Part shown: one piece after another, positions 1 to 7,917 of the stretch
Numbering within the stretch: the first letter of the stretch is position 1
Layout: the number at the start of each line of letters is the position of its first letter
Source: Bacillus sp. NTK034
GTDB lineage: Bacteria; Bacillota; Bacilli; Bacillales; Cytobacillaceae
NCBI RefSeq assembly: GCF_017303275.1
Contig: NZ_JAFKOJ010000003.1
Coordinates: forward strand, 186,001 to 250,000
DNA length: 64,000 nt
Direction: 5' to 3'
Program-made: the position numbers and the translations under genes
The notes under the pieces: generated by a model
The model's input: the letters and a program-made list of their open reading frames with translations, nothing else
What the model was told of the DNA's origin: nothing
The model's database searches: none

Positions 1-672
1 GAACTGGCAAATCTGCCTTCAGTTATTCCAGGGGATCAGATCAATGTGACACCAGATTGCCTATTCGTCAGCGGCCAAAATTCACTTAATGTTATCAAAG
101 CATTTACCAGACTGGGCTGCAAAAACGCCAAAAATCCAGCCCGGATTCTTTTTTCTCCTAGAGATGCAGAAGTTGAGGACATTCTCAGATTCTGTACTGG
201 AAAAGGAATAAGAGTAATAGATTGTGACTTGTCCCAATATTTCCGGACAGAAAATATTCCGATGAATGGAATGGTCATTGCAGGTATAGATGAGGGTATT
301 AAGTGTCTGGGCGGACGGGGGGCCATTCCCATCGTCATCTCGCCGGACTCAATGGCGGCTTGCCTGGCAACTGGATCATTTAGTATGTTCATACCTGAAA
401 CCGCTTATATTGAAGTCAACGGAGCTTTAAGCGGAAATGTAAACGGTAAAATGCTCTGCAGCCATCTGCTCGACATTTTTGATGACAGTTTAATAGGAAA
501 TGCAGTAATTCTAGGCGGAACGGTTTTTGATGAGCTGAATGATGAAGATCTCAAGGATCTGTCCCGTTTTTTTCAGCTTTCCGGCACAGCAGCGGGGATA
601 TGTTCACCAGGGGGCCCGTTTGGCCAGGTTGAAAGCGTGATTAAAATAAAGTCAGAAACGATTCTGATTTAA
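1..672 (+). CDS. Aconitase/LeuC-like protein, degenerate, 5' end outside window
   Basis: The reading frame is open from base 1, so the N-terminus is missing; 223 residues are visible. They follow the first half of 3-isopropylmalate dehydratase large subunits in order: a 'SLNVIKAFTRLGC' stretch, then 'DSMAACLATGSF' where LeuC has a D-(I/M)-AAA-ATG segment, then 'IPETAYIEVNGAL', then 'GGTVFDELNDEDL' matching the LeuC GGEAIEELSMDER region. The usual SHTCT sequence is replaced around residues 100-110. The frame stops before the region where the family has its CTNS and CxxC cluster ligands, so an iron-sulfur enzyme of normal type is unlikely. It may be a non-catalytic relative, a subunit, or a decayed gene. 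The neighbouring acid-degradation genes suggest a link to carboxylate metabolism. Family assignment is from remembered motifs. Confidence 0.5.
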   Translation, partial: ELANLPSVIPGDQINVTPDCLFVSGQNSLNVIKAFTRLGCKNAKNPARILFSPRDAEVEDILRFCTGKGIRVIDCDLSQYFRTENIPMNGMVIAGIDEGIKCLGGRGAIPIVISPDSMAACLATGSFSMFIPETAYIEVNGALSGNVNGKMLCSHLLDIFDDSLIGNAVILGGTVFDELNDEDLKDLSRFFQLSGTAAGICSPGGPFGQVESVIKIKSETILI

Positions 673-794
673 TTTATTTAATAAATAGACTGATTATTGT
701 GAAAACTTACCGAAATTTTCCTTGGCATCTGATAAGATTAACTTAATATAATAATAAAACTTGTCCAAGAGAAAAAGGAAAATGAGGTGAAGTG

Positions 795-2693
795 ATGTCC
801 GAAATTGCCATTCTAACCCCAATTGACGCGCTGATACAGGTATCAAAGGAAGCTGCGGAAAAAACAGGAGAAGATGTCGCTATACGAAAAGTGACCTTCC
901 GAAATGCTATTGCAGCTGCTAAAGAATTTGAAAAAGCCGGAGCAGAAGTAATCATCAGCAGAGGAACCATGGGATTAAAGCTCATTGAGTCCGACCTTAG
1001 CATACCCGTCGTACAGATTCCCATAACCGGATATGACCTGCTCCGAACCATCAAAGAAGCACAAAAACTCGGACAGAAGGTTGGGATAGCTGACACCCGG
1101 GATGTTTTGCAAGGAATCGAAACAATTGAATCTGTTCTGGGCCTTTCGATTGAGAAACATACCGTAATAGTACCTGAGGAAGCTGAAGCAGCCGTTGAAG
1201 CTCTCAGCAAAAAAGAGATTGATGTCCTGATTGGAAAAAGTATTTTTACGAACAGAGTTAAAAATGATTCGATACAAACTGTGATATTAACGTCTGGAGT
1301 GGAATCGGTCATCCAGGCCATTCATGAAGCAAGGAGCCTCATTGATGTGAGGCGGACAGAACTGAAGCGAACGAAGGAGCTCCAGGCAATTCTGGATTTT
1401 ATTGCTGATGGTGTAATTGCTGTGGACGAAAAAGGGATTATTACAGTATGCAATCCTTCCGTTTACAGCATCTTAAACCTGCCCTATGATTCGGTTATCG
1501 GTAAGTCGATTGATGATATTCTCGTTAATTCACAAATGAAAAAAGTTCTTTCGACTGGTAAGGAAGAGCTGAACCGCATCCAGGATGCCAATGGGGTAAA
1601 AGTGGTTGCAAATCGAATACCCATCAGGCACGAGCAAAAGGTGTTTGGGGCTGTCTGTACGTTTCAGGAGGTTCATAGACTTCAGCAGCAGGAGCAGGAA
1701 ATCCGCAAAAAGCTCCTTCACCGCGGCCATGTTACGAAATACAGTTTAAATAATATTGTCGGGGAAAGTGAGATGTATCAAAAAGCGATCCAAAAGGTGA
1801 AGAAATATTCACAGGTGGATTCTACTATTCTCCTGACGGGGGAAACGGGTGTGGGAAAAGAAGTGTTCGCGCATTTGATCCATAGCTTCAGCAAGCGGTC
1901 GGAAGGGCCATTCGTTGCTGTGAATTGTGCGGCTATTCCTGAAAACCTGCTGGAAAGCGAGTTGTTCGGCTACGTCGAAGGAGCCTTTACGGGAGCGAAA
2001 AAGGGAGGGAAAACAGGCTTATTTGAATTGGCTCATCAGGGAACCATCTTCCTTGATGAAATTGGCGAACTCGCTGAATCCCTCCAGGCCCAGCTCCTTA
2101 GAGTCTTGCAGGAAGGCGAAGTGATGCGGCTTGGGGATGAAAGAGTGATCCCCATTAATATTCGGGTCATCGCTGCTTCAAACCGTGATTTTGAGAAGAT
2201 GGTCGAAGATGGGAGCTTCAGGGCTGATTTGTATTATCGCCTCAATATTCTTGACATCCCAATTCCGTCCTTGCGTGAGAGGATACCTGATATTCCAGTG
2301 TTATGCAATTTTTTTATAAAAGAATTGGAACCGGGCATTCGGAGAAATATTGAAGGTTTCACTGCTGAAGCTATGAAAATTATGCAAAGCTATCATTGGC
2401 CGGGTAATATACGCCAGCTCAGGAACATTGTTGAAAGAGCAATGATCCTTTCCCCTGAAAATATGATTGATTCTGAAACTGTTTTGGCAGCAGGCGGGAA
2501 AGATTTTACCAAGTTGCATGAGCTTAAACAATACTGTAATAATGAAGAATTTGATGAAGAAACGAAGCTTCAAAACTATGAGAAAGAGTATATTCTGAAC
2601 GTGCTGAAGCAGGTAAACGGCAATAAAACAGAAGCAGCAAAGATTCTGGGGATCGGCAGAACGACCCTCTGGAGAAAAATAAATAGTTTGTAA
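795..2693 (+). CDS. PrpR-type sigma-54-dependent transcriptional activator
   Basis: About 632 residues. The order is an N-terminal PrpR_N sensor domain (about 1-180), a PAS domain (about 195-300, including 'ILDFIADGVIAVDEKG'), an AAA+ sigma-54 interaction domain and a C-terminal Fis-type helix-turn-helix ending in 'NKTEAAKILGIGRTTLWRK'. Walker A 'GETGVGKE' lies near residue 350 and the sigma-54 contact motif GAFTGA near 395, so this is a true enhancer-binding protein. PrpR_N domains in known proteins sense small carboxylate metabolites such as 2-methylcitrate; the ligand here is unknown. ATG 795 is chosen over GTG 792 because GAGGTG at 784-789 is better placed. glcD-like starts 12 bases after the stop, so the two are probably cotranscribed. 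Its likely target is the -24/-12 promoter at 5675-5690. Confidence 0.9.
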   Translation: MSEIAILTPIDALIQVSKEAAEKTGEDVAIRKVTFRNAIAAAKEFEKAGAEVIISRGTMGLKLIESDLSIPVVQIPITGYDLLRTIKEAQKLGQKVGIADTRDVLQGIETIESVLGLSIEKHTVIVPEEAEAAVEALSKKEIDVLIGKSIFTNRVKNDSIQTVILTSGVESVIQAIHEARSLIDVRRTELKRTKELQAILDFIADGVIAVDEKGIITVCNPSVYSILNLPYDSVIGKSIDDILVNSQMKKVLSTGKEELNRIQDANGVKVVANRIPIRHEQKVFGAVCTFQEVHRLQQQEQEIRKKLLHRGHVTKYSLNNIVGESEMYQKAIQKVKKYSQVDSTILLTGETGVGKEVFAHLIHSFSKRSEGPFVAVNCAAIPENLLESELFGYVEGAFTGAKKGGKTGLFELAHQGTIFLDEIGELAESLQAQLLRVLQEGEVMRLGDERVIPINIRVIAASNRDFEKMVEDGSFRADLYYRLNILDIPIPSLRERIPDIPVLCNFFIKELEPGIRRNIEGFTAEAMKIMQSYHWPGNIRQLRNIVERAMILSPENMIDSETVLAAGGKDFTKLHELKQYCNNEEFDEETKLQNYEKEYILNVLKQVNGNKTEAAKILGIGRTTLWRKINSL

Positions 2694-2705
2694 GGAGGAG
2701 AAATA

Positions 2706-4142
2706 ATGAACGAAACCATGACACCGCCTCCACTGGATGAAAATGTCATTTCCCGATTAAGAGATATCTTCGGAGACGACCGGCTATTAACCAATTGCAC
2801 TGATATGATGACCTACTCCTATGATGCATCCTTTGAAACACAGCTCCGTCCGAAACTGCCTCAAGTGGCTGTTATTGCACTGTCAACTGAAGAGGTCAGT
2901 GATTGTGTCAGGCTGGCCAACGAATTTAATATCCCTTTATACCCTCGAGGGGCAGCCACGGGACAAACAGGCGGAGCCGTGCCGGTTAAAGGCGGCATTA
3001 TGCTGGATTTATCAAAAATGAACCGAATACTGGAAATTGATCACAGGAATATGCAGGTGATAATTGAGCCGGGAGTCATCCAAAATGATTTAAATGAGGC
3101 TTTACAGCCCTATGGATTAAGGTTCCCTCCTGACCCGGGCAGCGCCAATATGTGCACAGTGGGAGGCATGGTTTCCAACAATTCAAGCGGACTGAGAGCA
3201 GTCAAATATGGTGTTACCCGTCATTATGTCCTGGGAATGGAAGTCGTACTGCCCACTGGTGACATCATTGTGACTGGCGGCGCTAAATCGAAGGCTCTTA
3301 AATCGGTCTCCGGGTACGACCTTGCCCACTTAATGATCGGTTCGGAAGGCACACTTGGAATCGTGACCCGCCTTCGCCTGAAATTATTGCCGCTCCCCGT
3401 CACAAGAGGAATTGTCCTCTGCTCATTTGAAAGATTGGAAGATGCAGGAGAGGCGGTTAACGCTGTTTTTTCTTCAGGCCTGCAGCCCTCTGCCATTGAA
3501 ATCATGGACTTCAATTGTACGAAGGCTGTCAACATGATGAAGCCTGAGCTGAATCTTCCCCTGGATAATGAAGCTATACTTGTTTTTGAAGTGGATGGTG
3601 CCAAGGAGGAGGTAACCTCTCAGGTAAACCGGCTCAGGAAGGTGGTTGAAAAATTTACGAATTATATAAAGTTCAGCGATGAGCCGGAAGAGTGTGAAAA
3701 GCTCTGGCAGGCAAGAAAGCTTGTTGGTGCTGCTGTTGGACTATTGAAGCCGGGCGGTTTCCGGGTGTATGGCGGCGAGGATATTTGTGTGCCAATTTCG
3801 AGACTCCCTGAAACGCTTCGGGAGATTCATAATATTGCAGAACAATATGGAATTATCTGCGGAATTTACGGCCATGTTGGCGATGGAAATATGCATACCG
3901 GACCGGTAGTGAACATGAACAATGAAATTGAAATGGAAAATGTGCAGAAAATGATCGACGATATTCACGAACTGGCAATCAAAATGGAAGGAACGACGAC
4001 CGCTGAACATGGGGTGGGAATTGTCCGTGCCAAATATATGGATGTTGAGCATGGTGCTGCCATGGAAGTAATGCGGGCAATTAAAAAGACGCTTGATCCA
4101 AATAATATTCTGAATCCAGGCAAGATGGCACTGCCTAACTAG
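2706..4142 (+). CDS. glcD: FAD-linked 2-hydroxyacid oxidase subunit, GlcD type
   Basis: 478 residues, normal for the glycolate oxidase GlcD / D-lactate dehydrogenase family. The PCMH-type FAD-binding domain is N-terminal; 'PRGAATGQTGGAVP' (about residue 80) and 'GSEGTLGIVTRL' are its hallmark sequences. The FAD-oxidase C-terminal domain carries 'GHVGDGNMH' (about 390) and ends with 'DPNNILNPGKM'. Such proteins oxidise 2-hydroxy acids to 2-keto acids and pass electrons to an iron-sulfur partner, which is the next gene. A strong RBS (AAGGAGG) precedes the ATG. The substrate cannot be told from sequence; glycolate, D-lactate or a substituted hydroxyacid are all possible. The PrpR-like regulator upstream and TctABC downstream favour a less common carboxylate over ordinary glycolate. 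Confidence 0.88.
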   Translation: MNETMTPPPLDENVISRLRDIFGDDRLLTNCTDMMTYSYDASFETQLRPKLPQVAVIALSTEEVSDCVRLANEFNIPLYPRGAATGQTGGAVPVKGGIMLDLSKMNRILEIDHRNMQVIIEPGVIQNDLNEALQPYGLRFPPDPGSANMCTVGGMVSNNSSGLRAVKYGVTRHYVLGMEVVLPTGDIIVTGGAKSKALKSVSGYDLAHLMIGSEGTLGIVTRLRLKLLPLPVTRGIVLCSFERLEDAGEAVNAVFSSGLQPSAIEIMDFNCTKAVNMMKPELNLPLDNEAILVFEVDGAKEEVTSQVNRLRKVVEKFTNYIKFSDEPEECEKLWQARKLVGAAVGLLKPGGFRVYGGEDICVPISRLPETLREIHNIAEQYGIICGIYGHVGDGNMHTGPVVNMNNEIEMENVQKMIDDIHELAIKMEGTTTAEHGVGIVRAKYMDVEHGAAMEVMRAIKKTLDPNNILNPGKMALPN

Positions 4143-4159
4143 ATGGAGGTGAATGGAAA

Positions 4160-5494
4160 TTGAAATTGCTGACGGCGGAAGAATCCATGCAAACCTGTGT
4201 GCGCTGCGGTGCCTGCCGCAATGTTTGCCCTACATTGAATATCACCGGCAGGGAAGCAGATGGTCCCAGGGGAAGAGTATTGATGGCAAGAAGTCTGATT
4301 GAGGGCAATATTCCCGTAAATCAGGAAATCAAAGATCAGCTTGATCGATGTCTGTTATGCTCAGCCTGTGTGGATGCTTGCCCAATCGATGTTCAGGTCC
4401 CTGATATCGTCATGCTCGCAAAGGAGCGAATAGCAGCAGCGGCTGAAACTCCTGTTCAAACGGATATAAAAAAACCTGCATATCCCGCACGGACTTTTAA
4501 AGATTACTTCTTTGATCATGTTCTTGCCAACCAAAAAAGGCTTAATACTGTTGGCAATCTTCTGTGGTTTTATCAAAAAAGCGGACTTCAGTCTGTAACT
4601 AGAGGACTGGGCATCTTGAAATTCTTCCCTGAGCAGATGAGGCAGATGGAAAGGATTACGCCTTCCATTTTGCCGCCTTCAGGAAGGAAGCACCATCCCG
4701 AGTTTACTCCTAGGGCTAATGAAGAAATGCCGGCAAGTGGCCGGGTAGCCTTTTTCCACGGCTGCATTATGGATGTCATGTTCAGAGAAACGAATGATAA
4801 TTCTATTAAACTGCTGTCAAAGACTGGTTTTGATGTGGTTACACCTAAAGCACAGATGTGCTGCGGAGCACTGCACCATCATAGCGGAAAAAAAGACAAG
4901 GCCATTGCATTGGCAAAAGCGAATATACAGGCTTTTGAACAAGCTAATATTGATTATATTATTACAAATGCCGGAGGCTGCGGAGCGGCACTTGCGGAAT
5001 ATGCGGACTTATTCCGGGGAGATCCCGATTGGCTGGAGAGGGCAAAAGCATTCTCAGCCAAAATAAGGGATATCAGTGAGATCATATATGAAAAAGGCGA
5101 AATGCCTGAAACTGCCGGAAGAGGCGAAAGAGTAACCTATCAGCCTTCCTGCCATCTGCAATATGTGATGAAAGTGAAGGATGCACCAGCTAAATTGGTG
5201 AAGGAAATTCCAAACTCAGAGTATGTGGATCTTCCTGAAAAGAAATATTGCTGCGGGTCAGCCGGAATTTATAATTTATTGCAGCCAAAACTTGCGAACG
5301 AAATATTGGATAAGAAAATGTCCCGAGTCAAAGAAACAGAATCTGCTGTTCTGATTACAGCCAATCCTGGGTGTTTCCTCCAAATGAAACTGGGTGTTCA
5401 CCGCGAAGGAATGGAAGGTCAGATTGAAACGAAGCATGTTGCCGACTATCTGATGGAATCAATTGAAAGGGCTGAATCTGCAAAAGAACAATAA
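4160..5494 (+). CDS. glcF: Iron-sulfur subunit of hydroxyacid oxidase, GlcF type
   Basis: 444 residues. Two ferredoxin-type 4Fe-4S motifs lie at the N-terminus ('CVRCGACRNVCP' near residue 12 and 'CLLCSACVDACP' near 63). Two cysteine-rich CCG domains follow ('MCCGALHHHSG' near 233 and 'YCCGSAGIYNLL' near 363), which is the GlcF/heterodisulfide-reductase-D arrangement. It should accept electrons from the GlcD-like flavoprotein and pass them towards the quinone pool at the inner face of the membrane. The start is TTG at 4160, preceded by GGAGGTG at 4145-4151. It follows glcD by 17 bases. The 350-base gap after it holds the regulatory region of the tctC gene, so this is the end of a prpR-glcD-glcF unit. 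Confidence 0.88.
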   Translation: MKLLTAEESMQTCVRCGACRNVCPTLNITGREADGPRGRVLMARSLIEGNIPVNQEIKDQLDRCLLCSACVDACPIDVQVPDIVMLAKERIAAAAETPVQTDIKKPAYPARTFKDYFFDHVLANQKRLNTVGNLLWFYQKSGLQSVTRGLGILKFFPEQMRQMERITPSILPPSGRKHHPEFTPRANEEMPASGRVAFFHGCIMDVMFRETNDNSIKLLSKTGFDVVTPKAQMCCGALHHHSGKKDKAIALAKANIQAFEQANIDYIITNAGGCGAALAEYADLFRGDPDWLERAKAFSAKIRDISEIIYEKGEMPETAGRGERVTYQPSCHLQYVMKVKDAPAKLVKEIPNSEYVDLPEKKYCCGSAGIYNLLQPKLANEILDKKMSRVKETESAVLITANPGCFLQMKLGVHREGMEGQIETKHVADYLMESIERAESAKEQ

Positions 5495-5496
5495 AG

Positions 5497-5543
5497 GTTT
5501 CAATTTGAAACAAATGAGCGGACAATTTGTTTCAAATGAGAAC
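5497..5543. promoter_or_regulatory. Palindromic boxes, candidate upstream activator sites
   Basis: GTTTCAATTTGAAAC at 5497-5511 is a perfect 7+1+7 palindrome. A second related box, GTTTCAAATGAGAAC, spans 5529-5543. Their centres are 32 bases apart, close to three helical turns. Read together they also make a 12-base perfect inverted repeat (TTTGAAACAAAT at 5504-5515 against 5525-5536). A third half-site, TTGAAAC, lies at 5617-5623. They sit about 150-200 bases upstream of a sigma-54-type promoter, where enhancer-binding proteins normally bind. Assignment to the PrpR-like protein is inference from position. Confidence 0.6.
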
Positions 5544-5617
5544 AAACATGACTAATAAGGGTATCTGAAGGAACTCAGAAATGGAATACATTAAAAGTGT
5601 GAATGTCCCATTTAATT

Positions 5618-5631
5618 TGAAACCGCTTACT
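5618..5631 (+). promoter_or_regulatory. cre site (CcpA catabolite repression)
   Basis: TGAAACCGCTTACT agrees with the Bacillus cre consensus TGWAANCGNTNWCA at 13 of 14 positions; only the last base differs. It lies about 45-60 bases upstream of the -24 element and overlaps the third TTGAAAC half-site. A cre combined with a sigma-54 promoter is the arrangement known from the B. subtilis levanase operon, so repression by preferred sugars is a reasonable inference. Confidence 0.6.
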
Positions 5632-5674
5632 ATTTTGGTTGCCTTCAAAAAAAATAATCAAGTTTTTTGCTTTT

Positions 5675-5690
5675 CGGCACAAAAATTGCA
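5675..5690 (+). promoter_or_regulatory. Sigma-54 (SigL) -24/-12 promoter
   Basis: CGGCAC at 5675-5680, five A residues, then TTGCA at 5686-5690. This matches the sigma-54 consensus TGGCAC-N5-TTGCA in every position except the first T. The GG and GC dinucleotides have the required spacing. Transcription would start near 5700, leaving a leader of about 140 bases before tctC. The PrpR-type activator with a GAFTGA motif is encoded about 3 kb upstream on the same strand. Confidence 0.8.
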
Positions 5691-5841
5691 ATGTACTTTA
5701 ATGACACATTTCATACATAGGGAGGTGACTATCCTGACTCGGGAATAGATCCATATCAGAAAATTATTGTTTTTTATAGGGATTAATTACGCGTTAAATT
5801 TACAGAAATTTAAAACTTTTCTTAATATGGGGGAAAATAAC

Positions 5842-6837
5842 ATGAAATTAAAGAGGATTTCGTTTTTGTCTCTTGCCATTGCATTGGTATTCTTTTTGCA
5901 GGCATGTAATTCTTCACCTCAGGGTGCCAGCTCGGAGGAAAAGAAAAGCAGCGGCAATTATCCCGAGCGGCAGATTGAAATTATTGTTGGCTTTGGTGCG
6001 GGCGGCGGAAGTGACAATTTTGCAAGGGCCATTGCAAAAGAACTTAAAGATATTCTCGGTGTAAACATAAATGTTGTGAATATGCCTGGTGCCGCGGGAA
6101 TCAATTCCGCTGACCATGTGGCCAGGCAGCCTGCTGACGGCTATACCATCTGGTCTGCAACATCCAATCATCCCGTAAATATTGCAGCAGGTGTGGAAAA
6201 AAATGATTTGAGCAAATTAACTTCTGTCGGAAGGGTCCAAAATGATACCATGACCCTTCAAGTAAAAAGCGATGGCAAGTTCAAAGACATTGATGATCTT
6301 ATCGCACAGGCTAAGGAAAAACCCGGCGAGATCACGATTGGCGGAACAGGTTCAGCGGGCTTTGATGAACTGGTAGTCAAACAGTTTGAAAAAGCCACTG
6401 GAACAAAGTTTAATTATATCTCATTTGAAGGTTCCGGAGAGATGACAGCAGCCCTGCTCGGGGGACATATCGATGTCATTGCAGAGGAGCCTGGCCCATC
6501 AATTGCCCAGCTGGAAAGCGGAGATATTAAAATGCTGATTGCCTTTACTGAAGAGAAAATGGAAGGCTTCGAGGACGTCCCGATTTCAGCTGAAATGGGG
6601 ATTGATGTAACAGACGGCCAGGGCAGAGGCTTCATGGTCCACGCAGATACACCGCCGGAAATTATTTCAGCGCTTGAAAAAGCCCTTGAGGAAGCGAAAG
6701 ATCGTCCTGACTATAAAGAGTATGAAGAAGCCAATTACCTGCACCTTAGGGATGGCTGGCTAAACTCAGAAGATTATAATGCAGAATTTGAGAAGCTTAT
6801 AGACACCTACGGCTCTCTATTAAACGACATGAAATAA
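5842..6837 (+). CDS. tctC: Tripartite tricarboxylate transporter substrate-binding lipoprotein
   Basis: 331 residues from ATG 5842, chosen because GGGGG at 5829-5833 is a good RBS and a clean lipoprotein signal follows (MKLKRIS, a hydrophobic run, then LQAC with Cys22 as the lipidated residue). A longer frame back to 5767 would bury the signal peptide. The mature protein has the Bug/TctC hallmarks: 'YPERQIEIIVGFGAGGGSDN', 'INVVNMPGAAGINSADHV' and 'GTGSAGFDEL'. It should bind a di- or tricarboxylate outside the cell and deliver it to TctA/TctB, whose genes lie 3 kb downstream. It has its own sigma-54-type promoter and is followed by a hairpin, so the binding protein can be made in excess over the membrane components. 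Confidence 0.9.
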   Translation: MKLKRISFLSLAIALVFFLQACNSSPQGASSEEKKSSGNYPERQIEIIVGFGAGGGSDNFARAIAKELKDILGVNINVVNMPGAAGINSADHVARQPADGYTIWSATSNHPVNIAAGVEKNDLSKLTSVGRVQNDTMTLQVKSDGKFKDIDDLIAQAKEKPGEITIGGTGSAGFDELVVKQFEKATGTKFNYISFEGSGEMTAALLGGHIDVIAEEPGPSIAQLESGDIKMLIAFTEEKMEGFEDVPISAEMGIDVTDGQGRGFMVHADTPPEIISALEKALEEAKDRPDYKEYEEANYLHLRDGWLNSEDYNAEFEKLIDTYGSLLNDMK

Positions 6838-6847
6838 TCTCAAAGCA

Positions 6848-6870
6848 AAAAGGCAGGATATCTGCCTTTT
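6848..6870 (+). terminator. Hairpin after tctC
   Basis: AAAAGGCAG at 6848-6856 and CTGCCTTTT at 6862-6870 form a perfect 9-base stem with a 5-base loop. The 3' arm ends in four T residues. It begins 10 bases after the tctC stop and may end or reduce transcription before the GntR gene. Confidence 0.65.
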
Positions 6871-7023
6871 GCCTCTCTGCCAGTTAAATGATGGATTTTC
6901 ATAGATTTGCTCGATAGGCTGCTGAGGATTTTGTCGAAGGCAAACTAGTTTTATATAATCATGAGAACTTTTGTTCAGGTTATTGACTGCCTTTCCAAAT
7001 GGCAGATATGATCGCCCTAGAAG

Positions 7024-7054
7024 CTGTATCCAGAATACAGCACACAGTATACAA
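7024..7054. promoter_or_regulatory. Candidate GntR operator region
   Basis: CTGTAT (7024-7029) and ATACAG (7035-7040) form a perfect inverted repeat with a 5-base spacer. CAGTATACAA follows at 7045-7054, sharing GTATACAA with the TTGTATACAA operators found near the second GntR gene of the window. It lies 35 bases upstream of the GntR RBS, so autoregulation is likely. The rest of the 6871-7085 gap shows nothing else. Confidence 0.4.
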
Positions 7055-7172
7055 CACCAGGAAATTCATTTCTTCTGAAAGATAAAGAAGGAGGATAGTC
7101 AAAAATGGTGCAAGCCCTGAATTTACGCAGCCGCTTTATCAGCAAATCTATGACATTATAAAAAGTTCCATT

Positions 7173-7757
7173 TTGTCTGGTGAATTAATACCAGGTGAGA
7201 AGATCAATGTTTCTCACCTGGCGGAAAAATACAATATTAGCCGGACCCCTTTACGAGAGGCTCTCCGCCAGCTGCAAATAGAAGGACTGCTGGTTCAGGA
7301 TCAGCTGGGGCTGACTATTGTGAGACTGAATGAAGCCGATTTTAAGGATCTATACGAAACTCGCATCATGCTTGAGCCTCAAATAATGGGACTTGTTATG
7401 AAAACGATTACAGATGAGAAGTTAGATGTTATCGAAAAAATCATTGAAAGAGCAGAAGATGCCTTTACGGCAGGCAACCATCTTCATTTACTTGAATTGA
7501 ATGCAAAGTTTCATGATCGGCTCTTGGAAGCAAGCCCAAACAAGCGGGCAGTACACTTGCTGCAGCAAGTACGTTCATTTCTTTTGCTTTACCGGGCCAA
7601 TATCCTAAAAAACAACGAGCATAATAGAGAAATTCTTAAGGAACATCGCCAAATCCTTCATGCTCTTAAAGCCCGGGACAACATAGCTGTTTATCAATCT
7701 GCAGAAAACCATCTGCGCAATGATCTGGAGCGCGGGACAAATATGATCCGTCAATAA
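7173..7757 (+). CDS. GntR/FadR-type regulator, start region out of frame
   Basis: The open frame with a permitted start begins at TTG 7173 (194 residues), but homology clearly begins earlier. In the same frame, bases 7128-7172 encode 'QPLYQQIYDIIKSSI', the standard first helix of a GntR winged helix, continuing into 'KYNISRTPLREALRQLQIEG'. Upstream the frame runs back to a stop at 7083 without any ATG, GTG or TTG. The well-placed ATG at 7105, behind AGGAGG (7089-7094), is in a different frame and stops at once. A single-base deletion between 7107 and 7130, or a sequencing error, would explain this. The C-terminal part is an FCD ligand-binding domain. It lies between tctC and the CoA-transferase and probably controls them. 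If the shift is real, the DNA-binding domain is lost or made from an unusual start. Confidence 0.75.
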   Translation: MSGELIPGEKINVSHLAEKYNISRTPLREALRQLQIEGLLVQDQLGLTIVRLNEADFKDLYETRIMLEPQIMGLVMKTITDEKLDVIEKIIERAEDAFTAGNHLHLLELNAKFHDRLLEASPNKRAVHLLQQVRSFLLLYRANILKNNEHNREILKEHRQILHALKARDNIAVYQSAENHLRNDLERGTNMIRQ

Positions 7758-7917
7758 AAAAGGGGAGCATCTCCACTCGCCAAAATAGAAATGCCCTCCC
7801 GTCTTAAAAAATCGATTTTATTATAACATGCACAAATTAGGAATGTATAGAAATGAACAGCTGCCGGTCAATTCGGGCCTCACTTCCGAGACATTATTTT
7901 CAAATGGGGTGTTCTGA

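Noticed and set aside
723-738. Possible sigma-54 promoter upstream of the PrpR-type gene (TTGGCAT...)
   Set aside because: The -24-like TGGCAT is present but the position of the -12 element reads AAGA and not TTGC.
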